Assembly (NCBI RefSeq): GCF_030269305.1
Contig: NZ_BSTC01000008.1
Span: 298,095-362,094 of the forward strand
Length of the DNA stretch: 64,000 nucleotides
Reading direction: 5' to 3'
DNA from: Kineosporia sp. NBRC 101731
GTDB lineage: Bacteria; Actinomycetota; Actinomycetes; Actinomycetales; Kineosporiaceae
A program made the translations under genes and the position numbers. A model generated the notes under the pieces. The model was not told where the DNA came from, did no database searches, and saw only the letters and a list, made by a program, of their open reading frames with translations. Shown here piece after piece: positions 1-6,805 of the stretch (within the stretch, counting starts at the first letter, position 1; each line of letters opens with the position of its first letter).

Positions 1-1
1 G

Positions 2-328
2 GCCGAAGCCGCGATCAGCAAAGCGCTGTCGGACAGCATCGAAGTCAATCCTGCTTACCGGGAGCATCAAGACACCATCTGGGGCCACCCCGTCACCTAC
101 CTCGAGCAAGATGACGTGGCCGAGGTCGCCTCTGGACTGGCTGCGATCGATGCGCCTGCGGTCATTGGTGGATTGCCCCGCTGGAATCGACGAATCAACT
201 CGCGATTGTTCGACGGTCAGAAGGCGTCCGACCCCAAGCACTATCTCCTACAGCACCTGGCCGCGCTTCGAACGTTCTACTCAGAGGCAGCGCAAGCGGG
301 TCGTGCTGTCGTGCTCTGGTGGGACTGA
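2..328 (+). CDS. Partial hypothetical protein, DUF1877/YfbM-like C-terminus
   Basis: The reading frame is open from the window edge, so only the last 108 residues are visible. The chain ends in an aromatic, hydrophobic tail (LRTFYSEAAQAGRAVVLWWD). A helical segment rich in Ala, Val and Leu comes earlier. This tail resembles the end of DUF1877 (YfbM-like) proteins, small cytoplasmic proteins of unknown function, but that is recall rather than a search result. No operon partner follows; the next feature is a tRNA on the other strand. Positions 329-533 hold no gene I can support. Confidence 0.5.
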   Translation, partial: AEAAISKALSDSIEVNPAYREHQDTIWGHPVTYLEQDDVAEVASGLAAIDAPAVIGGLPRWNRRINSRLFDGQKASDPKHYLLQHLAALRTFYSEAAQAGRAVVLWWD

Positions 329-533
329 CCGGCGTCACCCCGGCCGGAAGGCCCCTGTGTCATAGGCGCCTGACCTGCACGGCTGCTCCAGGAAGGTGTC
401 CCTTCTGAGGCACACCCGGGACACAGTCAGCCACGCAACTCTGGTTTTTGACAGCATCCGGTGGCATCCACCGGTAATTGGAGTGAAGAGGTAAAAGAAC
501 TGGTCAGGGCCTGAATAAGGCGTCTGACCGGGG

Positions 534-606
534 TGCCCCCGAGAGGATTCGAACCTCCGACACACGGTTTAGGAAACCGATGCTCTATCCCCTGAGCTAC
601 GAGGGC
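534..606 (-). tRNA. tRNA-Arg(CCT)
   Basis: Read on the minus strand, all four arms form: acceptor GCCCTCG with CGGGGGC, D-arm GCTC/GAGC, anticodon loop TTCCTAA (anticodon CCT, reading AGG) and T-arm GGAGG-TTCGAAT-CCTCT. The discriminator base is A and CCA is not encoded. The gene is 73 nt and ends at 534 without a variable-arm extension. Its anticodon matches that of the tRNA-like domain of the Y RNA at 982-1120. Confidence 0.95.
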
Positions 607-745
607 GTGAGTCGTCCGAGGACGACCCGCAGACCATAGGCTATCGCAGGACCGGCTCGGGGCGAGAGCATGTCCGGCGAGGCAGCGAAGGTCACACCGC
701 CTGCGGCTGGGAGCACGGGGGCCGCGACCCCCCCAGATCTACGGG

Positions 746-790
746 ATCGTGTGCGTTCGCAGCGCCATGGGCGCAACGAACGCACACGAT
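746..790. repeat. Palindromic (REP-like) intergenic hairpin, copy 1
   Basis: A perfect 14-bp inverted repeat (ATCGTGTGCGTTCG with CGAACGCACACGAT) encloses a second small dyad (GCGCC-ATG-GGCGC). The right half recurs at 43400-43421 with two differences in 22 nt, again in a gene-free stretch. This marks a dispersed palindromic family rather than a lone terminator. Confidence 0.7.
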
Positions 791-876
791 GACCATCGGA
801 CGCGGGCCCGGACCGGCCAGACCGGGCTCCGTAATCCGGTTGCCGCTCCTGCCCGGGCACTGAAATAGTGAGTGCA

Positions 877-973
877 GCACGAAGCGCAGGCGAGGGTTAC
901 TTCTGGCTCTCTGGGTTCGATTCCTGGCGGTGGCTCCGGCCACTGTGTACCCTCGCCGACCCGGATCTCGTGC
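877..973 (+). ncRNA. Bacterial Y RNA (YrlA-like), copy 1, reduced tRNA-like domain
   Basis: The ends pair (GCACGA 877-882 with TCGTGC 968-973), followed inward by a 9-bp stem (GGCGAGGGT 889-897 with ACCCTCGCC 949-957). The 5' strand carries GAAGCG, then GGGTTACTTC, resembling the conserved Ro-binding strand of vertebrate Y RNAs (CCGAAGG, then GUUA). Inside lies a T-arm (CTGGG-TTCGATT-CCTGG, 911-927), then a 7-bp acceptor-like stem (CGGTGGC 928-934 with GCCACTG 939-945) closed by TCCG. D and anticodon arms are absent. Order and closed acceptor stem match the tRNA-mimicking end known for bacterial Y RNAs. It sits 8 bp before a second copy and 3 kb upstream of the Ro60 gene. The identification is inferred from structure and context; transcription is not shown. 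Confidence 0.75.
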
Positions 974-981
974 CCACAACT

Positions 982-1120
982 GAATTCCGAAGCGTAGACG
1001 CGGGTTACTTCGACTCCTAATCGGCGGGTTGCGGGTTCAAGTCCCGTCGCCGGAACTCGATCCGGCGTAGCTCAATTGGCAGAGCAGCATGTTCCTTCGT
1101 CGCCTTGGATCTCGGAATTC
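982..1120 (+). ncRNA. Bacterial Y RNA (YrlA-like), copy 2, complete tRNA-like domain
   Basis: A 9-bp terminal stem (GAATTCCGA 982-990 with TCGGAATTC 1112-1120) and an interrupted inner stem (GACG 997-1000 with CGTC 1098-1101; GGG 1002-1004 with CCT 1094-1096) form the putative Ro-binding helix. It has the same 5'-strand motif as copy 1. The distal end folds as a circularly permuted tRNA: anticodon arm with loop CTCCTAA (1014-1020), variable GGGTT, T-arm GCGGG-TTCAAGT-CCCGT (1031-1047), acceptor CGCCGGA (1048-1054) with TCCGGCG (1061-1067) across loop ACTCGA, TA, and D-arm GCTC-AATTGGCA-GAGC (1070-1085). GC at 1087-1088 pairs with 1024-1025 and completes the anticodon stem. tRNA mimicry by YrlA RNAs is established knowledge. 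The nearby rsr gene supports the call. Confidence 0.85.
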
Positions 1121-1126
1121 AGCAGT

Positions 1127-1176
1127 GGTCGGGAAGGGTCAGTACTGGTCGGGAAAGGGTCAGTACTGGTCCGGCC
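1127..1176. repeat. Short 21-bp tandem repeat at a gene end
   Basis: The unit GGTCGGGAAGGGTCAGTACT is repeated about 2.3 times with a 21-bp period in the second copy. The stop codon and last residues (DQY) of the leftward A-T-TE gene lie inside it. The repeat begins 6 bp after the end of the second Y RNA. Confidence 0.7.
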
Positions 1177-3769
1177 AGGCCTTGCTGGGGCGGATCAGGT
1201 GCGGTCGGCTGCCCTCCCGGGGTCGCCGCGGCGTGCGCGACCGCCGTTGCTGAGCCGGTTCCAGCTGGCTCCAGATCACCTCGGCGGTCTTGCGGGCGTA
1301 CGGGTCGCGCAGGATGGACATGTGGTCGCCGGGTACGTGGGTGAGGCGCCAGGTGCCGGTCAGGTACGGGGTCCAGGAGCGGCGCACGGCCTTCTTCTCG
1401 CTGTCCGCCGCCACGATCACCAGGGTCTCGCCGTCGTAAGGCTTTCCCCGGTAGCGCAGGTGCAGGAAATTACTCTGCCGCCAGAAGCGCCAGTACTGGT
1501 CGTCGGTGGCGCCGCGCAGGCCGGTGGTGGCCACGCCGATGGCCGCGCGCAGCTTCTCCACGGCTGAACCCTCCAGCGGGACGTGGGATTTCCCGTCCGG
1601 CGGGAACGAGTCGATGACGACCAGGAGAGCTACCTCCTGACCAGCCTCCCGGAGCCGGCGGGCCACCTCGAGTGAGAGCACGCCACCGAACGAGTGTCCA
1701 CCGATGAAGTACGGGCCGGCCGGCTGCACCGCGCGCAGGGTCTTGATGTGGCGCCGGGCCGCGGATTCCACGCTCCAGTCGGGAAGGCCCCGGGCCTCCA
1801 GGCCGTGCGCCTGGAGGGCGAACACCGGCTGGTCGTCCGGGAGATGGCGGACGAGCGGCACCAGGGTGACGCCGAGCCCGCCGCCACCGGTGAAGAGGAA
1901 CAAGGGTGGACGAGATCCGTTGGCCCGCAAGGGGACGAGGGTCTGGTGGGCGGCGTCGGTCGTGCGCACGACGCGCTCGGCGAACTGCCGCAGTGTGGGC
2001 GCCTGCACCAGCACGGTGGTCTGGGCGTCGCTCGCCGGCACCCCGAGCTCCGAGGTCATCCGGCTCATCAGGCTCTCGGCGGCCAGGGAGTCACCGCCGA
2101 GCTCGAAGAAGTCGTCTTCCAGGCCGACCTCGGGCAGCGTCAGCACACTGCACCACAGCGCCCGCACGACCTCTTCCCATTCGCTCAGGTTCTCGGTGCC
2201 CCGGCCGGCTGTGACCACGGGCGGTTCGGGCAGCGCGGCGCGGTCCAGCTTGCCGCGGTCGGTGCGGGGCAGGGCCTCCAGGAAGACGATGGCCTCGGGC
2301 ACCATCCACGAGGGCAGCACCCCGGCCAGGTACTGCCGGGCCACGGCCGCGCTGGGGCGGTCGGCGCTGGTCACGATGTAGGAGATGAGGCGTTTGCCCT
2401 CGTTCTCCCCACCCTTGGACGCGCCGATGGTGATCGACTCGCGGACCTCGGGCAGGGCCGACAGCGCGGCGTCCACGTCACCGGGCTCGACCAGGTAACC
2501 GCGGATCTTCACGCTGTGGTCGCGCCGCCCGAGCAGGCGCAGCGCTCCGTCCGGGCCGATCGTGCCGACGTCGTTGCTGCGGAACGTGCGGGCCCCATCA
2601 CCGGCCGGGGTGAACGCCTGGCTGGCCTTTTCGTCACCCAGGTACTCCAGTGCCAGGTTGAGTCCGGTCAGGGTGACCGTGCCGGAACCGCCGGGAGGCA
2701 CCGGGGTGCCCTCCTCGTCCACAATTCCGATCTCGATGTCCGGCATCGGCATCCCGACGGGCAGTGCGCCGGTCAGCACCGGATGCGTAGGAGCGACCGG
2801 ATAGTCGGTGCAGTAACCAGTTTCGGACGAACCGAACCGGTTGCGCAGCTCGCAGGTATCGGGCAGCAGGGCCCGGGCGGCCTCGAGATCGGGCCCGTAG
2901 GCGGCCTCACCGGCGAACGTCACCGACCGCAGTCCGCCGAGCAGTTCCGGGTCCGGCCCGCTGTTCACCAGGTTCCGCAGGATCGCCGGGCTGGCCTGCA
3001 TGATCGTCACGTGGTTCTGGTGGATCCAGGCCGGCAGGTCGCGGATGCCACGGCCCCGGATGTCGTACATCGCCGTGGTGGTGCCGACCAGAACGCCTGC
3101 GACGGCAGCCATCAGCCCGGCGTAGAACGCCATCGGCAGGGCATTCGCGACCACGTCGTCGGCGTCGTAACAGTCGGTCGCCCGGGCGACCGCCCAGGCC
3201 TCCCGCACGAGCATCCGGTCGTCGTGCACCACTACTTGGGGACGCCCGGTGGAACCGGAGGTGAGGGCGTAGACGACGCGGTCGGTGGGTGCCGGGGCCA
3301 GCGTCCAGAGCTCCTCCAGATCGGCCTCGGTTCCTGGGTTCTCGCCGGAGGTGTCGACGATGACCCGGCCTACCAGCCCGGCCGCGGTCTCGGCGTTGGC
3401 CGGGTCGGTGAGACAGATCCGGGCGTCGACCCGTTCCACGAACGCGCGCAGCCGGGCCGGGGGAGTGCGCGGGTCGAGCACCAGGATCGGGCGGCCGGAC
3501 GTGAGCCCGGCCCACAGTCCCGCGACAGCGGCCGCGCCGTGCGCGTACAACAGTGCCACGGGCTGTTGCGGCGGGGTTCCGACCACGGCGGCCGCCACCT
3601 GGTGCCGGAGGGCGGCGGTGCGCCGGGCGAATTGGCCGTAGGTGAGGCTCAGGTCGTCGTCGTGCACGGCCACCTCGTCGGGCAGCGCGGTGACCACCTG
3701 CCGCAACCGGGCCACGCTGCCCGCCTCGATGTCCCGGTATCTCAGCGGTTCGACCGTCCGCGTGGTCAT
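1160..3769 (-). CDS. Solitary NRPS-like enzyme, adenylation-carrier-thioesterase (A-T-TE)
   Basis: The 869-residue enzyme should adenylate a carboxylic acid, load it on its own phosphopantetheine arm and release it through a thioesterase. Visible in order: A3 P-loop ALTSGSTGRPQ (near residue 170), A5 RFGSSETG (310), A7-A8 GRRDHSVKIRGYLVEPGDVD, A10 PRTDRGKLDRAALP (500), carrier site ELGGDSLA (555), thioesterase nucleophile elbow GGHSFGG (690) and a late His in GDHMS. No condensation domain is present. Region A4 reads LPMAFYAGL: the aspartate that normally holds the substrate amino group is not there, suggesting a non-amino or keto acid. Fungal quinone/furanone synthetases and bacterial RalA share this three-domain order. 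The open frame continues upstream, but ATG 3769 follows AGGAAGG and begins the domain. Confidence 0.85.
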   Translation of the reverse strand: MTTRTVEPLRYRDIEAGSVARLRQVVTALPDEVAVHDDDLSLTYGQFARRTAALRHQVAAAVVGTPPQQPVALLYAHGAAAVAGLWAGLTSGRPILVLDPRTPPARLRAFVERVDARICLTDPANAETAAGLVGRVIVDTSGENPGTEADLEELWTLAPAPTDRVVYALTSGSTGRPQVVVHDDRMLVREAWAVARATDCYDADDVVANALPMAFYAGLMAAVAGVLVGTTTAMYDIRGRGIRDLPAWIHQNHVTIMQASPAILRNLVNSGPDPELLGGLRSVTFAGEAAYGPDLEAARALLPDTCELRNRFGSSETGYCTDYPVAPTHPVLTGALPVGMPMPDIEIGIVDEEGTPVPPGGSGTVTLTGLNLALEYLGDEKASQAFTPAGDGARTFRSNDVGTIGPDGALRLLGRRDHSVKIRGYLVEPGDVDAALSALPEVRESITIGASKGGENEGKRLISYIVTSADRPSAAVARQYLAGVLPSWMVPEAIVFLEALPRTDRGKLDRAALPEPPVVTAGRGTENLSEWEEVVRALWCSVLTLPEVGLEDDFFELGGDSLAAESLMSRMTSELGVPASDAQTTVLVQAPTLRQFAERVVRTTDAAHQTLVPLRANGSRPPLFLFTGGGGLGVTLVPLVRHLPDDQPVFALQAHGLEARGLPDWSVESAARRHIKTLRAVQPAGPYFIGGHSFGGVLSLEVARRLREAGQEVALLVVIDSFPPDGKSHVPLEGSAVEKLRAAIGVATTGLRGATDDQYWRFWRQSNFLHLRYRGKPYDGETLVIVAADSEKKAVRRSWTPYLTGTWRLTHVPGDHMSILRDPYARKTAEVIWSQLEPAQQRRSRTPRRPREGSRPHLIRPSKAWPDQY

Positions 3770-4084
3770 CTCAGCCCTTCCTAGGCCCACACCACGCAGA
3801 ACGTGCGTGAAAGTTCTTATCCGTTGAGCCCCATGGTAGGCGCGGGACTTGGGCGGAATCTGGGAACAGGTGAAAACACCTGCCGCGTGGGCGGTCGTCA
3901 TGCGCCAATGGTCCGTTGGGTGCGGATCGCATGTCCGTCGGACGGACCAACCTCTGGGGGAAGTCACAGCCGCCGCGCGACGGGATTCATAAATCAGTTG
4001 TTCTCCCCGGCGTCGTTTTGGGACGGTACTGGCGCGCGAGGTCCGGATGATCCGGACGCGCCCACGTGATGTAGAGGGACGATC
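3770..4084. promoter_or_regulatory. Divergent intergenic region with a GTCCGGA dyad
   Basis: This 315-bp region separates the leftward A-T-TE gene from rightward rsr and must hold both promoters. It is less GC-rich than the genes in its middle part. The clearest element is a perfect 7-bp dyad, GTCCGGA-TGA-TCCGGAC (4041-4057), extended by flanking GCGC, 27 bp before the rsr start. It could be an operator for rsr or a small hairpin in its leader. No convincing -35/-10 pair could be assigned. Confidence 0.5.
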
Positions 4085-5665
4085 ATGGGAAAGTTCTCGA
4101 TCAGGAGTGCCGGCCGGGCCGCAGTGGCCTCGCCGGTGAAGAGTGACGGCCGCCGCGGCGCCACGCACGAGGGTGGGCGGGGGTACGGGCGCGACGCCAA
4201 GTCGGAGCTCTATCTGCTGGCCGTCACCAACATGGTCTCCGAGAACACTTTCTACGAGGCCGCTTCGGATCGGGACCAGCGTTTCCGCGCCCTGGTCCAC
4301 GCCGTCACCCTCGAAGATCCCAGCTGGATAGCGCGTTTCGTGCCCTACCTGCGGGACGGGATGAACCTGCGCTCGGCGTCGGTGGTGATGGCGGCCGAGT
4401 ACGCGCTGGCCCTGCGGGGGGCCCCGGAATCGACCCGGGCCCAGGCACCTTCGGTGCGAACGGTGATCGGTGCGGCGCTGCGGCGAACGGACGAGCCGGG
4501 CGAGTTCATCGGGTACTGGAAGTTGCGTACGGGTAAGGTGACGCTGCCCGGCGGTGTGCAGCGAGGCGTGGGTGATGCTGTCGCACGGCTTTTCTCGGAG
4601 TACGGCGCGCTCAAGTACGACGGGCGCAGCCACGGTGTGCGGCTCGGCGACGTCATCGAGCTGACCCATCCGCGGGCGGGCAGTGCGGCGCAGGGTGACC
4701 TGTACACGTACCTGCTCGACCGGCGTCATCACCCCGACGAGGTCCGCGCCGGCCTCGGACGGCTACCGATGATCACGGCGAACCGCGCGCTCGACGAGAT
4801 GCCGCAGGAGCAGCGTGCGGCGTTCCTGCGGGAGCCGGGTGCGCCCGCGCGGCTCACGGAGGCGGGCTTCACCTGGGAAGAGCTGTCCGGCTGGCTGAAC
4901 GGGCCGATGGACGCGGCGGCCTGGGGCGCGGTGCTGCCGTCGATGGGCTTCATGGCCCGGTTGCGGAACCTGCGGAACTTCGACAAGGCAGGACTGACCG
5001 ACGCCGCAGTGGCCCCGGTCATCGCCATGCTCAGCGATCCGGTGAAGGTGGCGCGTTCCCGGCAGTTCCCCTTCCGGTTCCTGGCCGCGTACCGGGCCGC
5101 ACCGTCGCTGCGGTGGGCCTACCCGCTGGAGCAGGCGGTGAACCACAGCCTGGCCGCCGTGCCGTCCCTGCCGGGGCGCACGCTGATCCTCATCGACCGG
5201 TCCGGCTCGATGTGGGCGCCGCTGTCGGCCCGCTCCGACCTGAACCGGGCCGACGCCGCCGCGATCTTCGGCACGGCCCTGGCGGCCCGGGCACAGGATG
5301 CGACGCTCGTGCAGTTCGGCACGACCAGCCAGGTCGTGGCCCGGAAGAAGGGGGAGTCGGTGATGAAGGTGCTCGACCGGTTCGGTGACCTGGGTGGCAC
5401 CAACACCGCCAGTGCCCTGCGGGAGCGCTACGCCCAGCACGACCGGGTCGTCATCGTGACCGACGAGCAGGTGAGCCAGGGCCAGAACGTCGACGCGGCC
5501 GTTCCGCCCCAGGTTCCGCTCTACACCTGGAACCTGGCCGGTTACCAGGCGGGACACACCCCGTCGGGCCACGCGAACCGCCACACCTTCGGCGGGCTGA
5601 CCGACGCCGCTTTCCGGATGATTCCCCTGATCGAGGCGGGAAAGTCCGCGGACTGGCCGTTCTGA
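4085..5665 (+). CDS. rsr: Ro60 homologue (TROVE and vWA domains), Y RNA-binding protein
   Basis: The 526-residue protein matches Ro 60-kDa proteins. It has an N-terminal TROVE helical ring (about residues 25-345) that holds misfolded RNA or Y RNA, and a C-terminal von Willebrand A domain (about 355-520). The metal site is visible: DRSGSM (DxSxS), GGTNT with the MIDAS threonine, and IVTDEQ. Bacterial Rsr binds Y RNAs and, in Deinococcus, assists rRNA maturation and RNA decay with PNPase. Two Y RNA candidates lie 3 kb upstream on the same strand. The ATG at 4085 follows GAGGGAC. No RtcB ligase, RtcA cyclase or PNPase gene is adjacent, unlike some Ro loci. A strong hairpin ends the gene, so it is probably monocistronic. 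Confidence 0.9.
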   Translation: MGKFSIRSAGRAAVASPVKSDGRRGATHEGGRGYGRDAKSELYLLAVTNMVSENTFYEAASDRDQRFRALVHAVTLEDPSWIARFVPYLRDGMNLRSASVVMAAEYALALRGAPESTRAQAPSVRTVIGAALRRTDEPGEFIGYWKLRTGKVTLPGGVQRGVGDAVARLFSEYGALKYDGRSHGVRLGDVIELTHPRAGSAAQGDLYTYLLDRRHHPDEVRAGLGRLPMITANRALDEMPQEQRAAFLREPGAPARLTEAGFTWEELSGWLNGPMDAAAWGAVLPSMGFMARLRNLRNFDKAGLTDAAVAPVIAMLSDPVKVARSRQFPFRFLAAYRAAPSLRWAYPLEQAVNHSLAAVPSLPGRTLILIDRSGSMWAPLSARSDLNRADAAAIFGTALAARAQDATLVQFGTTSQVVARKKGESVMKVLDRFGDLGGTNTASALRERYAQHDRVVIVTDEQVSQGQNVDAAVPPQVPLYTWNLAGYQAGHTPSGHANRHTFGGLTDAAFRMIPLIEAGKSADWPF

Positions 5666-5671
5666 CGCGTA

Positions 5672-5700
5672 CCGGGTGGGGGTCGGTGATCCCCACCCGG
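5672..5700 (+). terminator. Hairpin after rsr
   Basis: CCGGGTGGGG (5672-5681) pairs perfectly with CCCCACCCGG (5691-5700) across a 9-nt loop, six bases after the rsr stop codon. There is no T-run, as is usual for actinobacterial hairpin terminators. Confidence 0.7.
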
Positions 5701-5773
5701 CACGCCCCTGGTCCCTCGACGTCGTGACCTACGACCGTGGCCTGCCCGGAACACACCTCACTACCGTGATGCC

Positions 5774-6142
5774 GTGCGCCGTACCGAGGGGAGACGCCTG
5801 GTCGTGCTCGCCGCCGTGATCGCGGTGCTGGCCGGCCTCCTGGCCATGCATGCCCTCTCCATGGGCGGCCACGGCGACCACCCGCAGACCGGCGTCACCA
5901 CCCATCAGGAGCACGGCCGGACCCCGGCGCCTGATCACGATCAGCACGAGATGACGACCATGTGCCAAGCCGTGCTCAGCGGTGCGGCGGCGTTCGTCCT
6001 GCTGCTTCTGGGGCTGGGTCTTCTTCGCCGGCGGGTGTTCCGCGAAAGTCCTACGAACACCTGCGCGACCACCTCGTCCTTCATCGGACAGCACCGAAGA
6101 CCACCCCCGTCCCTGACCGAACTCTGTATCAGCCGGACCTGA
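5774..6142 (+). CDS. Small His-rich membrane protein, DUF6153-like
   Basis: This 122-residue protein has two hydrophobic segments (about residues 9-30 and 64-84) separated by a His-rich loop with GGHGDHP, HQEHG and DHDQHE. It resembles short actinobacterial membrane proteins annotated DUF6153; the function is unknown. The His-rich loop and the DUF305 gene 55 bp downstream hint at metal handling, which is inference. The GTG at 5774 lies six bases after TACCGT, a possible -10, so the mRNA may be leaderless. The C-terminal 35 residues are polar and cysteine-containing. Confidence 0.65.
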   Translation: MRRTEGRRLVVLAAVIAVLAGLLAMHALSMGGHGDHPQTGVTTHQEHGRTPAPDHDQHEMTTMCQAVLSGAAAFVLLLLGLGLLRRRVFRESPTNTCATTSSFIGQHRRPPPSLTELCISRT

Positions 6143-6197
6143 GTCGCGTCTGCCCGCCGACGACTCGAACCGCTCTGATACGAAGGGTTTCCTCAGT

Positions 6198-6755
6198 ATG
6201 CGCACCAACAAGTTCATCGTTGCCCTGGCCGTTCTCGTGCTCACCGGATGTGCCGGTACGAGCACCTCGACCGCCGATCACACCCGCGCCGACGTGACGT
6301 TCGCGACCGGCATGATTCCGCATCACGGCCAGGCTCTCACGATGGCCGACCTGGCCCTGGACAAGGCCGAGAGCCCGCAGGTCAGAAAACTGGCCGAAGA
6401 GATCAAGGCCGCCCAGGACCCCGAGATCGTGCAGATGTCAGGTCTTCTCAAGGGATGGAATCAGCCCGTCCCGACGGTCACGGGTCACGTCCACGACATG
6501 GTGGGAATGAGTCACCAGGGTTCCGGCATGATGACCGCCGCCCAGATGATCGAACTGGAGAACGCGAAAGGCGCCACGTTCGACCGGGAGTGGACAGAAA
6601 TGATGATCCAGCACCACCAGGGCGCGGTGGCCATGTCCGAGACCGTGCTCGACGAGGGCAGTAGCCCCGCGATCGAGACCCTCGCCGGGGCGATCATCCA
6701 GGGCCAGACCGCCGAGATCGACGCCATGCAGGCTCTGCTGGAAAAGTCTCTGTAG
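6198..6755 (+). CDS. DUF305 lipoprotein (four-helix, His/Met-rich)
   Basis: The 185-residue chain begins with a lipoprotein signal (lipobox LTGC, lipid on Cys18). It then shows two DUF305 half-repeats: FATGMIPHHGQALTMADLAL and MMIQHHQGAVAMSETVL. The paired His and Met residues are the family hallmark. DUF305 proteins are extracytoplasmic helical bundles, often near copper-handling genes; the exact role is unsettled. A second, membrane-anchored DUF305 protein is at 35000-35758. The gene ends seven bases before a strong bidirectional hairpin. Confidence 0.85.
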   Translation: MRTNKFIVALAVLVLTGCAGTSTSTADHTRADVTFATGMIPHHGQALTMADLALDKAESPQVRKLAEEIKAAQDPEIVQMSGLLKGWNQPVPTVTGHVHDMVGMSHQGSGMMTAAQMIELENAKGATFDREWTEMMIQHHQGAVAMSETVLDEGSSPAIETLAGAIIQGQTAEIDAMQALLEKSL

Positions 6756-6761
6756 GCGAAC

Positions 6762-6794
6762 GGACGCCCTCCCGCCCCGGGCGGGAGGGCGTCC
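6762..6794. terminator. Bidirectional hairpin between convergent genes
   Basis: A 15-bp perfect stem, GGACGCCCTCCCGCC with GGCGGGAGGGCGTCC, closes on a CCG loop. It lies between the DUF305 stop (6755) and the amidohydrolase stop (6806) and can serve both strands. Confidence 0.8.
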
Positions 6795-6805
6795 GCCAGC
6801 AGGCG

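Noticed and set aside
335..565. 76-residue minus-strand ORF before the tRNA
   Set aside because: It overlaps the tRNA-Arg gene, has no family match and no ribosome-binding site.
982..1120. A genuine permuted tRNA gene, or one containing a group I intron
   Set aside because: The permuted order is real, but the terminal paired helices, the sister copy without D and anticodon arms, the Ro-type 5' strand and the nearby Ro60 gene fit a Y RNA better. No group I core elements are present and flanks are too short.
534..1120. Integrative-element attachment site at tRNA-Arg
   Set aside because: No duplicated tRNA 3' end identical to 534-560 and no integrase gene are present; the downstream tRNA-like sequences have a different acceptor stem.
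1694..3784. 696-residue plus-strand frame opposite the A-T-TE gene
   Set aside because: Shadow of the minus-strand gene; no domain, no start signal, composition typical of antisense frames.
3770..4732. Extended N-terminus of the A-T-TE protein from 4732
   Set aside because: The open frame crosses the rsr coding region on the opposite strand and shows no domain; ATG 3769 has a ribosome-binding site and begins the adenylation domain.
6198..6755. Copper-responsive operon with the DUF305 and His-rich genes
   Set aside because: No copper regulator, P-type ATPase or operator is visible, so only a weak association could be claimed.
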